A DNA stretch of 64,000 bases from an uncultured Prevotellaceae bacterium (lineage in GTDB: Bacteria > Bacteroidota > Bacteroidia > Bacteroidales > Muribaculaceae): assembly GCA_900317835.1 (NCBI GenBank), contig ONIL01000008.1, positions 1-64,000 on the forward strand. The letters are read 5' to 3'. Under the pieces are notes generated by a model. It was not told where the DNA came from. It did not search any database and saw only the letters and a program-made list of their open reading frames with translations. A program made the translations under genes and the position numbers. This document shows positions 35,029 to 44,661 of the stretch, piece after piece; within the stretch, counting starts at the first letter, position 1, and each line of letters begins with the position of its first letter.

Positions 35029-37284
35029 ATGAACAAAGGAACATTCTATATCGTGTTATTCATTTTGTCGTCGATGGCTACGGCCAGTGCACAGAGCTTG
35101 TTGTCCTACTCTGTCCAAGATTTCCTCGACGAGCAAGCATTTATTCGGGACATGCAATCCCGACAGTCATCCCCAGTGCATTTCGAGTCAAGATATGTGC
35201 CGGCCAAAGTGATTGACGGGCAGGACATGGTTGAAGCATTTATCGGCATTCGCGACAACAGTGTCATTGCGTTGCTGCAGCAGCAAGGTGTTGAAGTTAA
35301 CTGCCTATTTGACGGCTTTGTGACCGCGATGATTCCTCTCGAGAAGCTCACGGTGATTCCCATGTTGAGTGGCGTTACTGATGTCGAGATCAGCAAGAAG
35401 GTGCAGTTGTGCACCGACAGCACATTATCGGTCACGCACACCAATCTGGTCCACAACGGCCTACAGAACAATCTGCCCCAATCCTATGACGGCACAGGAG
35501 TGATTGTGGGCATCATCGACAACGGATTTGACTTTCAGCATCGGGCCTTCATGAGAAATGATGACCCAACCAAGACTCGACTGGTCCGCGTGTATGACAC
35601 ACAGGACAATAGTGGGCACTTGGCCCTGTTTAACCATGCTATCAAATTGCCTGGATCCGTCTTCATGGGAAATGAGATTTACGCTCTCAAAAATGATGGT
35701 ACCGGTACTCACGGCACCCACACTGCCAGCATTGCTGCAGGCTCACATGTCAACGGCTACGGCGGCATGGCTCCAGGTGCCGATATTGTCCTGTGCTCGG
35801 CTGCCAACCTTGACGGTAACCTGTCTCTCGTTGAAATTGCCAACTGCGTCCGGTACATAGATGCATATGCCGACAGCGTCGGCAAACCATGTGTGATGAG
35901 TTTGAGCATCAGTACTCCTGATGGCCAACATGATGGCAAGGACTATCTGACCAAGGCCATTTCACAGATAGTAGGGAAAGGAAGAATCTTTGTGATCGCT
36001 GCCGGCAACAACGGCAACAAGCCGCTTTATGCCCATAAGAAAGCCTCTCAAGCCGATCCGATGAACCTGTTGTTCCGTTCCTTTAGTAACGCGGCAGCCG
36101 ATTCGGCATACTACCATCAAGGACATGTATCCAGTATCTGGGTTAGAGACCTCAGGTCAAACTTGTACTTTAAGTTCCACGTGCTGGACAAGAAGACCGG
36201 ACGAATCGTTTGGGAATCAGAACAGCTATCATCTTCAATGACCATCGATTCCTCGGTTCTGGACGGCTATTTCACTTATGATCCGTCGGTTGCCAGTACT
36301 GGCTATATCAAGACGGTATTGAAGGTTTCATCTGATGGCTCAAAATACTGTTTGCAAGTATCAGTGGTCAATCTTCTAAGCCAAAGCTATGAGACTGTCA
36401 ATGGCGTGAAAAAGAGCCGCTACGCACTTGGCATGAGTGTTTATCCCAGGAAAGAGACGCCTTGCGACTTTGACGTATGGGCCCATGTGAGCAAGTCAGG
36501 GTTCAGCACCATAAGCGGACCCGTGATAACCCTTGACGGCCAAGTCAAGAACAATTTTTATTCCAAGGGAGATGATTCCTGCTCAATTGGCAGTTATGCC
36601 GTCGGTGACTCGGTCATTTCAGCTGGAGGCTTTATCGCCCGCAACAGCTACTATTCCTACTTCAGGAATCTTGTCATTTTTGACAGGACTCTCACGATTG
36701 GTGACATTTACAACGCCACCAGTTATCAGGCTGAGGGATGCGGCCCTACCGGACAGGCATTGCCCACTATTAGTGCACCTGCTGTCAATGTAGTTGCTGC
36801 AGGAAGCCGCTATTCCTACTTTGCCCACAACCACAACAATACCGTGATGAAGACTGATGACGGATGTTATTGGGGCGTGATGACAGGCACATCGATGGCA
36901 GCACCCACCGTAGCTGGCATCATCGCCTTGTGGCTACAAGCGAATCCAGACCTGAGTGTTGCTGAAGTGAAGAGCATTATTGCCGACTCGGCCATAAAAG
37001 ACTCTTTTACCAACGGAGCCAACAGTCAGCACTTTGGCCCCAATGGGAAAATTGATGCCTTGGCTGGAATGAACCTCGTCCTGGATCGTATGCATTACCT
37101 CAGGGGCGATGTCAACTATGACGGCTTCGTCAATGTCAGTGACCTGACAGAATTGATCGACTTTATCCTCAATAGTAAATCAAACAAGAATGCAGACTTT
37201 GATGGTGATGGCGTCGTTACCATCTATGATGTAACTGAGCTGGTAGATTTTCTCCTAAGTCAAAATGTAACGGCACCGTTATGA
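35029..37284 (+). CDS. S8 subtilisin-like secreted protease with dockerin (copy 2)
   Basis: 751 residues, co-linear with the preceding gene and alike in domain order: signal peptide, prodomain, Asp164 (GIIDNGFDF), His228 (HGTHTAS), Ser622 (GTSMAAPTVAG) and a dockerin pair (GDVNYDGFVNVSD, ADFDGDGVVTIYD). The blocks around the catalytic residues are close to identical while the insert between His and Ser has diverged strongly, indicating an old tandem duplication with different specificities (inference). A short tail after the last dockerin helix (SQNVTAPL) is unlike the other dockerin proteins. Confidence 0.92.
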   Translation: MNKGTFYIVLFILSSMATASAQSLLSYSVQDFLDEQAFIRDMQSRQSSPVHFESRYVPAKVIDGQDMVEAFIGIRDNSVIALLQQQGVEVNCLFDGFVTAMIPLEKLTVIPMLSGVTDVEISKKVQLCTDSTLSVTHTNLVHNGLQNNLPQSYDGTGVIVGIIDNGFDFQHRAFMRNDDPTKTRLVRVYDTQDNSGHLALFNHAIKLPGSVFMGNEIYALKNDGTGTHGTHTASIAAGSHVNGYGGMAPGADIVLCSAANLDGNLSLVEIANCVRYIDAYADSVGKPCVMSLSISTPDGQHDGKDYLTKAISQIVGKGRIFVIAAGNNGNKPLYAHKKASQADPMNLLFRSFSNAAADSAYYHQGHVSSIWVRDLRSNLYFKFHVLDKKTGRIVWESEQLSSSMTIDSSVLDGYFTYDPSVASTGYIKTVLKVSSDGSKYCLQVSVVNLLSQSYETVNGVKKSRYALGMSVYPRKETPCDFDVWAHVSKSGFSTISGPVITLDGQVKNNFYSKGDDSCSIGSYAVGDSVISAGGFIARNSYYSYFRNLVIFDRTLTIGDIYNATSYQAEGCGPTGQALPTISAPAVNVVAAGSRYSYFAHNHNNTVMKTDDGCYWGVMTGTSMAAPTVAGIIALWLQANPDLSVAEVKSIIADSAIKDSFTNGANSQHFGPNGKIDALAGMNLVLDRMHYLRGDVNYDGFVNVSDLTELIDFILNSKSNKNADFDGDGVVTIYDVTELVDFLLSQNVTAPL

Positions 37285-37299
37285 TGCCGTTACATTTTG
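37261..37299 (+). terminator. Long hairpin spanning the stop of the second S8 gene
   Basis: Perfect 15-bp stem CAAAATGTAACGGCA (37261-37275) with 37285-37299; the loop contains the last codons up to the TGA. A T-run is only present inside the 3' arm (ATTTTG), so it may stabilise the mRNA end more than terminate. Confidence 0.55.
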
Positions 37300-37318
37300 A
37301 TTAAGCGTGAGCAAATAC

Positions 37319-37347
37319 AAGGGGGCGGAAACGCTCCCTTTTATTTT
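37319..37347. terminator. Bidirectional terminator between S8 gene and gpmI
   Basis: 9-bp stem AAGGGGGCG, loop GAAA, CGCTCCCTT (37319-37340, one G-T pair), followed on the plus strand by TTATTTT. It abuts the gpmI stop codon (37341-37343). Confidence 0.75.
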
Positions 37348-38864
37348 GTCACGTCGATAAGGCCATGGCCTGTCATCTCCTTGGGTTGAGGCAAGTCCAT
37401 GATTTGCAGGATGCTAGGAGCGACATCGGCAAGGCGACCCGTGTTAATGATGAGTTCAGGATCCTCGGTGACGTAGATGATGGGCACAGGATTCAGGGAG
37501 TGAGCCGTGTTGGGTGTCCCGTCACTATTAATGGCATGGTCGGCATTGCCGTGGTCGGCGATGAGGATGACCTCATAGCCCGTGGCACGGGCAGCCTCAA
37601 CGGTATCATGCACACAGCGGTCTACGGCCTTGACAGCCTGGGTAATTGCACTATACACACCAGTATGGCCCACCATGTCGCCATTGGCATAGTTCACGAC
37701 GATAAAGTCATACTTGTCCTCACGGATTGCCGCAACCAACTTGTCACGCACTTCATAGGCGCTCATCTCAGGCTTCAGGTCATAGGTGGCCACGTCGGGA
37801 GAGGGCACCAGGATGCGGTCCTCGTTTTCGAACGGCTGTTCGCGTCCCCCGCTGAAGAAAAACGTCACGTGGGCATATTTCTCGGTCTCGGCAATGTGAA
37901 GCTGGCGTTTGCCCTGACTGGAGAGATACTCGGACAGCGTGTTATCAACATTCTCCTTGGGGAAAAGGATGTGCATGTTCTTGAAGGTCGGGTCATAGGG
38001 TGTCATGCAATAATATTGCAGGTCAGGAATCACCATCATGCCATCATCGGGCTTATCTTCTTGGGTCAATGCAATGGTAATCTGCTTAGCACGGTCGTTG
38101 CGGAAGTTGAAGAAAATCACCACATCACCCTCACCGATGCGCCCGTCAACAGTAGAATTGACAATAGGTTTGATAAACTCATCGGTAACGCCCTCGTCAT
38201 AGGACTCCTGAATAGCGCGCACCATATCATCGCTCTGCTTGCCAACGCCTGCGGTGAGCATATCATAAGCCACCTTGATGCGGTCCCAGTTGTTGTTGCG
38301 GTCCATCGCATAGTAACGGCCGATGACAGTAGCGACCGTACCGGCACTCTGCTTGCAATGGTCAACAACTTGCCCAACGAAGCCTTTACCGCTCTCGGGG
38401 TCGGTGTCACGGCCATCCATGAAACAGTGAACAAACACTTTCTCCAGACCATATTCACGGGCGATATCGCACAATGCCATCAAGTGTTCCTGAGAACTGT
38501 GGACGCCTCCAGTGCTGGTCAAGCCCATGATGTGAAGGGCTTTATTGTTGTCACGGGCATAGGAATAGGCTTTCACAATCTCGGGATTGCTCATGATCGA
38601 ACCATCCTTGATGCTCTTGTTGATTTTCACCAGATCCTGATAGACGACACGGCCACCGCCAATGTTAAGGTGACCCACCTCGCTGTTACCCATCTGCCCG
38701 TCGGGAAGGCCAACATCCTCGCCACAGGCCTTGAGGGTGCTGTGAGGATAAGCCGCGCGCAGGAAATCCAGATAGGGGGTGGGTGTACTATAAATCGCGT
38801 TGCTGTGACCTTTGGGGCCCTCACCCCAACCGTCCAGAATCATTAATAATGCTTTTTTTGCCAT
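37341..38864 (-). CDS. gpmI: 2,3-bisphosphoglycerate-independent phosphoglycerate mutase
   Basis: 507 residues, full length. Interconverts 3- and 2-phosphoglycerate in glycolysis; two-Mn alkaline-phosphatase fold. Start [14 protein letters not shown]; the phosphoserine loop reads [15 protein letters not shown], with [11 protein letters not shown] (Arg/Asp substrate contacts) and the C-terminal metal site ADHGNAD...TAHSLNPVP. Cytoplasmic. A TAACTTTG box (minus strand, 38934-38941) sits 70 bp upstream, beside the palindrome at 38952-38985. Confidence 0.97.
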   Translation of the reverse strand: MAKKALLMILDGWGEGPKGHSNAIYSTPTPYLDFLRAAYPHSTLKACGEDVGLPDGQMGNSEVGHLNIGGGRVVYQDLVKINKSIKDGSIMSNPEIVKAYSYARDNNKALHIMGLTSTGGVHSSQEHLMALCDIAREYGLEKVFVHCFMDGRDTDPESGKGFVGQVVDHCKQSAGTVATVIGRYYAMDRNNNWDRIKVAYDMLTAGVGKQSDDMVRAIQESYDEGVTDEFIKPIVNSTVDGRIGEGDVVIFFNFRNDRAKQITIALTQEDKPDDGMMVIPDLQYYCMTPYDPTFKNMHILFPKENVDNTLSEYLSSQGKRQLHIAETEKYAHVTFFFSGGREQPFENEDRILVPSPDVATYDLKPEMSAYEVRDKLVAAIREDKYDFIVVNYANGDMVGHTGVYSAITQAVKAVDRCVHDTVEAARATGYEVILIADHGNADHAINSDGTPNTAHSLNPVPIIYVTEDPELIINTGRLADVAPSILQIMDLPQPKEMTGHGLIDVTK

Positions 38865-38933
38865 GATTTATCTTTTTTAATCCTTAGTTTTACTCGTTAG
38901 TTGATTTTAAAACCTGTTTTTATCTCAAGAGGG

Positions 38934-38985
38934 CAAAGTTACTATTTTTTGTCTAATTGACGGTCATTGATGACTGTCAATTAGA
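38934..38985 (-). promoter_or_regulatory. gpmI promoter region with 34-bp palindrome
   Basis: -7 box TAACTTTG (38934-38941, minus strand) without a TTG at the usual distance. Where the -33 would lie is a near-perfect palindrome (arms 38952-38967 and 38970-38985, one mismatch, 2-bp centre) containing TCTAATTGAC. Could be an activator site, or a terminator for the upstream M64 gene, though no T run follows it. Confidence 0.5.
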
Positions 38986-39044
38986 TAATTCTTTCAATAA
39001 TCATCCCTGTCTTGCCATTGAAAACCGTGAATGAGCCCTAGCGA

Positions 39045-40460
39045 TTAATGACTGGTGTAGAAGTCGGTGATGCGCTGGATGGCCCGAGAACAGACGGGGC
39101 AGAAATGGGCGACCTCATTAATCTTCATGCGGCACTCCTGAGCAGGGCGGTAAACACCCTTGGACTGGTATCCCCCACCCTCAAAGACGCCGACTCGCTG
39201 GGTGGCGGCATCAAGCAGACGTTGTTCCTTGTCGTTGGTAATTTTGCGGTAATTGGGGACTTTGGGGTCAGGAGGGGTAGGAATGGCAGTGCCCTTGGGC
39301 AGCATGTCGGCCCACTTGCTCTGGAAATCGACCAGTGTGGTGAGGTTAGGCTCCCACGGTTCGGTATCAGCGGGATACATCGACTCGTAGGCATCGTCAT
39401 AAAAGTACTCATCGCCCAAACCAGCATAGGCGTGACCGAACTCGTGAACCAGCACCTGGTGGAAAGTGGGATGATCACTGGTGGTTACGGTAACCTGGTT
39501 GTAGATACCACCGCCACCATAGGTGTCACTGTTAACCAGCACAATGATGTGCTCGAAGGGGACACCCGATAACACGTCGTAAAGGCGATGGAAATCCCGG
39601 GTCATGAGGTAGCGGTCGCTGTAGAAAGTGTCGTAGTGGGTCCCCACAGGTGTGTCACTCCAGCGTCCCAAGTGAGGCACGCTAGGGCCGCTGGTCAAGG
39701 ACTCGGCAGCAACAGCGACGACGTTGAAGCGGTTTTTAAGGGATGTGAACGGCTCATGTGCAAACAAAGCATCGACCGCGCGCTGACAGTCGCTGTAGAA
39801 TTTGCCCATTTGAGCACGCGTGTAGCCCTCGGCAACAATCGCCAAGTCAATGCACTCGGTGATATCAGGCTCTCCGTCAAGAGCCCCTTCGGTAGGCATA
39901 TAGTCTCGTTTACCTGGTTGATCGGCCGTTTTTTCCTGCTTGGGTAACGTCTTTCCTTTCCAAACGTAATGGAAAGGGATGCCATTATCGCCCAAATTGC
40001 GGATAAGGATGTCGGTGGGATCGACGGTATGGGTCATCGATCCCGTGACCTTGCCATGAAAGTCGGTCAGGGTTACGGTAACATCGACCGGATTTTTGGG
40101 CATGGGCACATTATAACTTGTAGCAAAGGCTCTATTGACCTTGGTTGCCTCCTCGGTAGCCTGCCACTCCTGAAAGAGTGTCGAGAACGTGTGGACAAAC
40201 AAGGTTATACCCGTCGCATGATCCTTGACAGCCAATTGGCCATTACCCTTGAGGGGAACCTCGGCCAGACGGCTCTTGCGCCCCGCCCAACGCGGAGTGG
40301 AACACATCTGCTCCAAGAAGATTTGCTGATCATGGTTATTGCCAGCAAAAATATAATCCAACCGCAGCGTGCGGTCAACAAACCACTCGTCAAACTGCTG
40401 TGCCATCACCGAAGAAGCCACAAACGCTAGACATATAACAATTAATAATTTCTTCATCAT
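39045..40460 (-). CDS. M64 family secreted zinc metallopeptidase
   Basis: 471 residues from MMKKLLIVICLAFVASSVMAQ (40460); the ORF continues in frame beyond this, but the signal peptide fixes the start. The zinc motif HEFGHAYAGLGDEY (from residue 339) matches the M64 (IgA-peptidase-type) signature HEFGHxxxGLxDEY. The N-terminal half (about 25-200) is the usual beta-rich domain of the family. M64 members include an IgA-cleaving enzyme of Clostridium ramosum; IgA as substrate here is not shown. No dockerin or other C-terminal tag. A TACCTTTG box lies at 40485-40492 on the minus strand. Confidence 0.9.
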   Translation of the reverse strand: MMKKLLIVICLAFVASSVMAQQFDEWFVDRTLRLDYIFAGNNHDQQIFLEQMCSTPRWAGRKSRLAEVPLKGNGQLAVKDHATGITLFVHTFSTLFQEWQATEEATKVNRAFATSYNVPMPKNPVDVTVTLTDFHGKVTGSMTHTVDPTDILIRNLGDNGIPFHYVWKGKTLPKQEKTADQPGKRDYMPTEGALDGEPDITECIDLAIVAEGYTRAQMGKFYSDCQRAVDALFAHEPFTSLKNRFNVVAVAAESLTSGPSVPHLGRWSDTPVGTHYDTFYSDRYLMTRDFHRLYDVLSGVPFEHIIVLVNSDTYGGGGIYNQVTVTTSDHPTFHQVLVHEFGHAYAGLGDEYFYDDAYESMYPADTEPWEPNLTTLVDFQSKWADMLPKGTAIPTPPDPKVPNYRKITNDKEQRLLDAATQRVGVFEGGGYQSKGVYRPAQECRMKINEVAHFCPVCSRAIQRITDFYTSH

Positions 40461-40544
40461 TGACAATTTATTGTTTAATTGTTGCAAAGGTACACAAAAA
40501 TCCAAAGGAAAAGTGTATCTTTGTAGGAAGAAATGCTGTGAATC

Positions 40545-40997
40545 ATGGTGGAATTGAATTTGCCGGAATATGAGTACAAGGTGCGGAGGCGCGAAGATGG
40601 CTCGTGGGCTATCTGGGACCGGCTGAGGCGGCGTTGGGTGGCTTTGACGCCCGAGGAATGGGTACGTCAGCACTTTGTCGAATGGCTCATCAACGAAAAG
40701 CACTTTCCTGCTGCGTTGATGGGCAATGAGGTGGCTCTCACACAGAACGGCATCGCCCGCCGCTGCGACACCATCGTGGGTGACCGCAACGGATCGCCAC
40801 TTGTCATCGTGGAGTACAAAGCTCCGAATATCAACATCACGCAGAAGACATTTGACCAGATTGTGCGCTATAACATGGTGCTTCACGCCAGCTACCTGAT
40901 AGTGAGCAATGGCCTAGAACACTATTGCTGCAAGATCGACTATAAAGACGGCACCTACCTGTTCCTGGAAGAAATACCCAGCTACAACGACCTGTGA
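40545..40997 (+). CDS. Solo HsdR N-terminal-domain (PD-(D/E)XK nuclease-like) protein
   Basis: 150 residues. Matches the stand-alone type I restriction HsdR_N family common in Bacteroidetes. The nuclease core is visible: RCDTIVGDRNGSPLVIVEYKAP gives the Asp and the ExK triad of PD-(D/E)XK enzymes. There are no helicase, HsdM or HsdS partners, so it is not a working restriction system; a housekeeping nucleic-acid role is more likely but unknown. A TATCTTTG box (40516-40523) lies 21 bp before the ATG. The pcrA-type helicase follows 49 bp downstream. Confidence 0.82.
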   Translation: MVELNLPEYEYKVRRREDGSWAIWDRLRRRWVALTPEEWVRQHFVEWLINEKHFPAALMGNEVALTQNGIARRCDTIVGDRNGSPLVIVEYKAPNINITQKTFDQIVRYNMVLHASYLIVSNGLEHYCCKIDYKDGTYLFLEEIPSYNDL

Positions 40998-41046
40998 CCA
41001 CACGCTAAAACGCATAGTTTTTAAAAGACAACTCATTAAAATCATT

Positions 41047-43422
41047 GTGAACGAGGAATACCTGGAGAAATTGAACGAGCAACAGCGCGCCGCAGTCCAA
41101 TACTGCGACGGGCCGCAACTGGTGATTGCCGGTGCCGGATCAGGCAAGACACGCGTGCTGACCTATAAAATCGTGCACTTGCTGAAACAGGGATATGAGC
41201 CCTGGCGAATCATGGCGCTCACATTCACCAACAAGGCCGCCCGCGAGATGCGTGAACGTATTGAGCCTCTGGCCGGCCCCGAGGTAGCGGCACAGTTGTG
41301 GATGGGCACGTTTCACTCCATCTTCTCCCGCTTGCTGCGCCGCAATGCCGAACTCATTGGGTTCAAGCCCGATTTCACCATCTATGACCAGAGCGACTCC
41401 CGTTCCCTTATCAAACTCATCGTCAAAGACATGGGGCTCGATGACAAGGTTTATAAACCCGCGACGATACAGACACTGATCAGCAACGCCAAGAATGCCC
41501 TGATCACCCCTGAAGACTATGCCCGCAACCAAGCCTTGATTGACGCTGACCGTGATGCCCAACGACCCGAGACCGTAACAATCTATAAGCACTACTGGAA
41601 TCGTTGTCACATCGCAGGAGCGATGGATTTTGACGACTTGCTGCTGTACACCAACATCCTGTTGCGTGATCACGCTGACGTGCTGGAACGATACCAGGAA
41701 TTCTTCCGTTACATTCTTGTTGACGAGTATCAAGACACCAATTTCTCTCAGCACTTGATTGTGCACCAGTTGAGTAAGCGGTATAACCGCCTGTGCGTTG
41801 TGGGTGATGATGCCCAAAGCATTTATAGCTTCCGCGGTGCCAACATCGACAACATCTTGCGCCTGCAGCGGTTTTACCCTGACATCAAGACCTTCAAACT
41901 CGAACGGAATTACCGTTCAACCCAAACCATCACCGATGCGGCCAACAGCCTTATCGAGAAGAATAAGGGGCAGATTGCCAAGCACCTGTTCAGCAAGAAT
42001 CAGGTGGGAGACCGCATTCCAGTGATACAGTGTTTCAGCGACTACGAGGAAGCGTATGTCGTCGCCAACCAGATTGCTGCGTTCAAGGCCCGTCAAGGCG
42101 ACAGCTACGAGGACTATGCGGTATTGTACCGCACTAACGCCCAGTCACGTGTCCTTGAGGAAGCCCTGAGCAATGGCGGGCGACGGGACAAGCACGGCAA
42201 CATGCGCAGCGCTATCCCATACCGCATCTACGGCGGTTTGTCGTTCTACCAGCGCAAGGAAGTGAAGGACGCGATATGCTACTTCAGACTCGTCATTAAC
42301 CCTGATGATGACGAAGCGCTGCGCCGCGTGATCAACAATCCCTCACGAGGCATTGGCGACACTACAGTAGGCAAAATCAGCCATTGTGCAACCCAGAGTG
42401 GCGTGAGCATGTGGCAAGTGATCAACGAGTCTGAGAAATTCGGGTTAAATGTGAACCGAGGCACCTTGACCAAACTGGAAGGCTTCACCACCCTCATCAA
42501 TGGTCTCATGGAACTCAATCAGGCTGGTGGCGACGCGTTGACAGTGGCTCAGGAGACCATCCGCCGATCACACCTCAAAAGCGTGCTCATGGGCGACAAC
42601 ACGCCCGAAAACATCAGCCGCATCGAGAACCTCGACGAGTTGGTCAACGCCGTAAATGACTTTCAGCAAGGAAAAGAGGAGAGCGGGGATAACCATTATC
42701 AGATTGGTGATTTCCTGGCCGAGACGTCGTTGCTCACCGATCAAGACATGAACGACCCGGATGGCGAGAAAGTAACCCTCATGACCGTTCATGCGGCCAA
42801 GGGTCTGGAATTCAAGAACGTCATCATCGTCGGCGTGGAGGAGGATCTGTTCCCTAGCGCAATGAGCATGGATTCAATGGCCAAGATTGAAGAGGAACGG
42901 CGGTTGCTGTATGTGGCTATTACTCGGGCCGAGGTGAACTGCGTCATCACCTTTGCCAAGTCGCGGTACCACAACGGGCAGACCAAATCGTGCGTGATGA
43001 GCCGTTTCTTGCGTGACATCGATCCCGAATACCTGTTGATGGGAAGCACTAACTCGGCCCCAGTTCCATCCAGGAAACGTGTCAGCAGGTGGGATGACGA
43101 CCTGGATGAGCCGACGGAGTGGCCCAAGCCCAAGCGCACAACAATTGAGCCCAAGAGTCCCTCCCCGCGTCGCACGCCAACTGCTCAGTCCAATCCTTTG
43201 AGCACTCCAAAACAAGGACCATCAGTGCCCACCAATGTGAAGTTTGCCATTCACACGGTTGACGAACTGAGTGTGGGCAGCGAAATCCTGCACCAGCGAT
43301 TCGGGCGCGGAACTGTCGTAGACATCGACACTAGTGGTAGTGACGCCAAGATAGACGTGTTGTTTGCCGACGGCAACTCGCGTAAACTGTTATTGAAATT
43401 CGCAAAATTTGAAATACTATAA
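41047..43422 (+). CDS. UvrD/PcrA-type ATP-dependent DNA helicase
   Basis: 791 residues, GTG start (MNEEYLEKLNEQQRAAV). Superfamily 1A motifs in order: Q motif, AGAGSGKT (Walker A), TFTNKAAREM (Ia), VDEYQDTN (II), GDDAQSIYSFRGA (III), YRS (IV), LMTVHAAKGLEF (V), VAITRA (VI). A Pro/Ser/Lys linker (about 680-730) leads to a small C-terminal Tudor-like domain (GSEILHQRFGRGTVVDID) typical of PcrA. Functions in DNA repair and transcription-replication conflict. Followed by nspC with a 5-bp gap. Confidence 0.95.
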   Translation: MNEEYLEKLNEQQRAAVQYCDGPQLVIAGAGSGKTRVLTYKIVHLLKQGYEPWRIMALTFTNKAAREMRERIEPLAGPEVAAQLWMGTFHSIFSRLLRRNAELIGFKPDFTIYDQSDSRSLIKLIVKDMGLDDKVYKPATIQTLISNAKNALITPEDYARNQALIDADRDAQRPETVTIYKHYWNRCHIAGAMDFDDLLLYTNILLRDHADVLERYQEFFRYILVDEYQDTNFSQHLIVHQLSKRYNRLCVVGDDAQSIYSFRGANIDNILRLQRFYPDIKTFKLERNYRSTQTITDAANSLIEKNKGQIAKHLFSKNQVGDRIPVIQCFSDYEEAYVVANQIAAFKARQGDSYEDYAVLYRTNAQSRVLEEALSNGGRRDKHGNMRSAIPYRIYGGLSFYQRKEVKDAICYFRLVINPDDDEALRRVINNPSRGIGDTTVGKISHCATQSGVSMWQVINESEKFGLNVNRGTLTKLEGFTTLINGLMELNQAGGDALTVAQETIRRSHLKSVLMGDNTPENISRIENLDELVNAVNDFQQGKEESGDNHYQIGDFLAETSLLTDQDMNDPDGEKVTLMTVHAAKGLEFKNVIIVGVEEDLFPSAMSMDSMAKIEEERRLLYVAITRAEVNCVITFAKSRYHNGQTKSCVMSRFLRDIDPEYLLMGSTNSAPVPSRKRVSRWDDDLDEPTEWPKPKRTTIEPKSPSPRRTPTAQSNPLSTPKQGPSVPTNVKFAIHTVDELSVGSEILHQRFGRGTVVDIDTSGSDAKIDVLFADGNSRKLLLKFAKFEIL

Positions 43423-43427
43423 ATGAT

Positions 43428-44570
43428 ATGGAATACAAGACACCTTATTATATCGTTTATGAGGAGAAACTGCGCCGCAACATCGAATTAATTACGGGTG
43501 TGGCCCAGCGCACTGGAGTAAACATCATCATGGCGTTCAAGGCAAATGCGTTGTGGCGCACATTCGGCGTGTTCAGGGAGTACGGCATCGAGTCAACGGC
43601 CAGTTCAATTAACGAGATGCTGCTTGCGCTCGACGAACTCAAGTGCCGCACCCACACCTATTGCCCCGCCTATACCGACGAGACCATTGATGCCTACATT
43701 GCAGGCAGTTCACACATCACTTTTAACTCCATTGAGCAATATGAGCGTTTCGCTGACCGCGTGAACCGGCACAATGCCGACTGGCCTGGTGAACAGGTGT
43801 CATGTGGCCTGCGTGTGAACCCCATGTGCTCGGTTATCGAAACAGACATCTACAATCCCTGCTGTCCCGGGTCACGTTTCGGTGTGCTGGCCAGCGACCT
43901 GAAAGAATTGCCTGAGGGGATTGAGGGATTCCATTTCCATGCCCTGTGCGAGAGCACGAGTTTTGACTTGGAGAAGGTGCTGCTGGCGTTAAAGCAGCAA
44001 TTCGGCAAGTACCTGCCGCGACTGAAGTGGCTCAACATGGGAGGCGGGCACCTGATGACGCGTGAGGGCTACAACATCGGGCATCTGGAACAGGTGCTGG
44101 GCGCATTCCAGGGCGCCTACCCCAACCTGCAACTCATTCTGGAACCTGGGAGCGCCTGGTGCTGGCAGACTGGCGACCTCGAGGCAAGTGTCGTTGATGT
44201 AGTGACCAATAGCGGCATCACGACAGCAATTACTGATGTTTCCTTCGCCTGCCACATGCCCGATTGCCTGGAAATGCCCTATAAGCCCAAAATCACCCAA
44301 GCCCTCGACGAGGTTGACCCGTCGAAGCCCACTTACCGCATGGGCGGCAATTCGTGTCTGAGCGGGGACTATGTGGGCGACTGGAGTTTTGAGGCACCAT
44401 TAAAGCGTGGTGACCGCATCACCTTTGAGGACATGAATCACTATACCACTGTCAAGACCAATATGTTCAACGGCATCCAGCACCCAGCAATCCTGTTCAA
44501 GCGCTTGGATGGAAGCATCGAGGTGCTGCGGGAGTTTGATTATATCGACTACAAGACCCGAATGAGCTGA
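43428..44570 (+). CDS. nspC: Carboxynorspermidine decarboxylase
   Basis: 380 residues. PLP-dependent fold-III decarboxylase converting carboxy(nor)spermidine to (nor)spermidine in the alternative polyamine pathway. PLP lysine Lys38 in MAFKANAL; GGGHLMTREG phosphate-binding loop, EPGSAW and the active-site Cys-loop (MGGNSCLSGDY) are present. The dehydrogenase partner is not in this window. Probably translated with the upstream helicase gene; ends at a bidirectional terminator. Confidence 0.95.
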   Translation: MEYKTPYYIVYEEKLRRNIELITGVAQRTGVNIIMAFKANALWRTFGVFREYGIESTASSINEMLLALDELKCRTHTYCPAYTDETIDAYIAGSSHITFNSIEQYERFADRVNRHNADWPGEQVSCGLRVNPMCSVIETDIYNPCCPGSRFGVLASDLKELPEGIEGFHFHALCESTSFDLEKVLLALKQQFGKYLPRLKWLNMGGGHLMTREGYNIGHLEQVLGAFQGAYPNLQLILEPGSAWCWQTGDLEASVVDVVTNSGITTAITDVSFACHMPDCLEMPYKPKITQALDEVDPSKPTYRMGGNSCLSGDYVGDWSFEAPLKRGDRITFEDMNHYTTVKTNMFNGIQHPAILFKRLDGSIEVLREFDYIDYKTRMS

Positions 44571-44594
44571 CCTGCACATCACACGCCATGACAT

Positions 44595-44639
44595 GATGAA
44601 AAAGCCTGGAACTCTTATCTCGTTCCAGGCTTTTTCATC
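44595..44639. terminator. Bidirectional terminator, nspC and C10 protease
   Basis: Perfect 18-bp stem (44595-44612 with 44622-44639; core GCCTGGAAC) and 9-base loop, with A5 on the left and T5 on the right arm. Confidence 0.88.
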
Positions 44640-44661
44640 ATTTACAGCGCATCATTAGCCA

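Noticed and set aside
37365-38846. Open frame of about 490 codons opposite gpmI
   Set aside because: Same reason: gpmI is unmistakable on the other strand, and the antisense product has repetitive hydrophobic composition without motifs.
40545-40997. Type I restriction system
   Set aside because: Only the HsdR N-terminal domain is present; no HsdM, HsdS or motor domain nearby.
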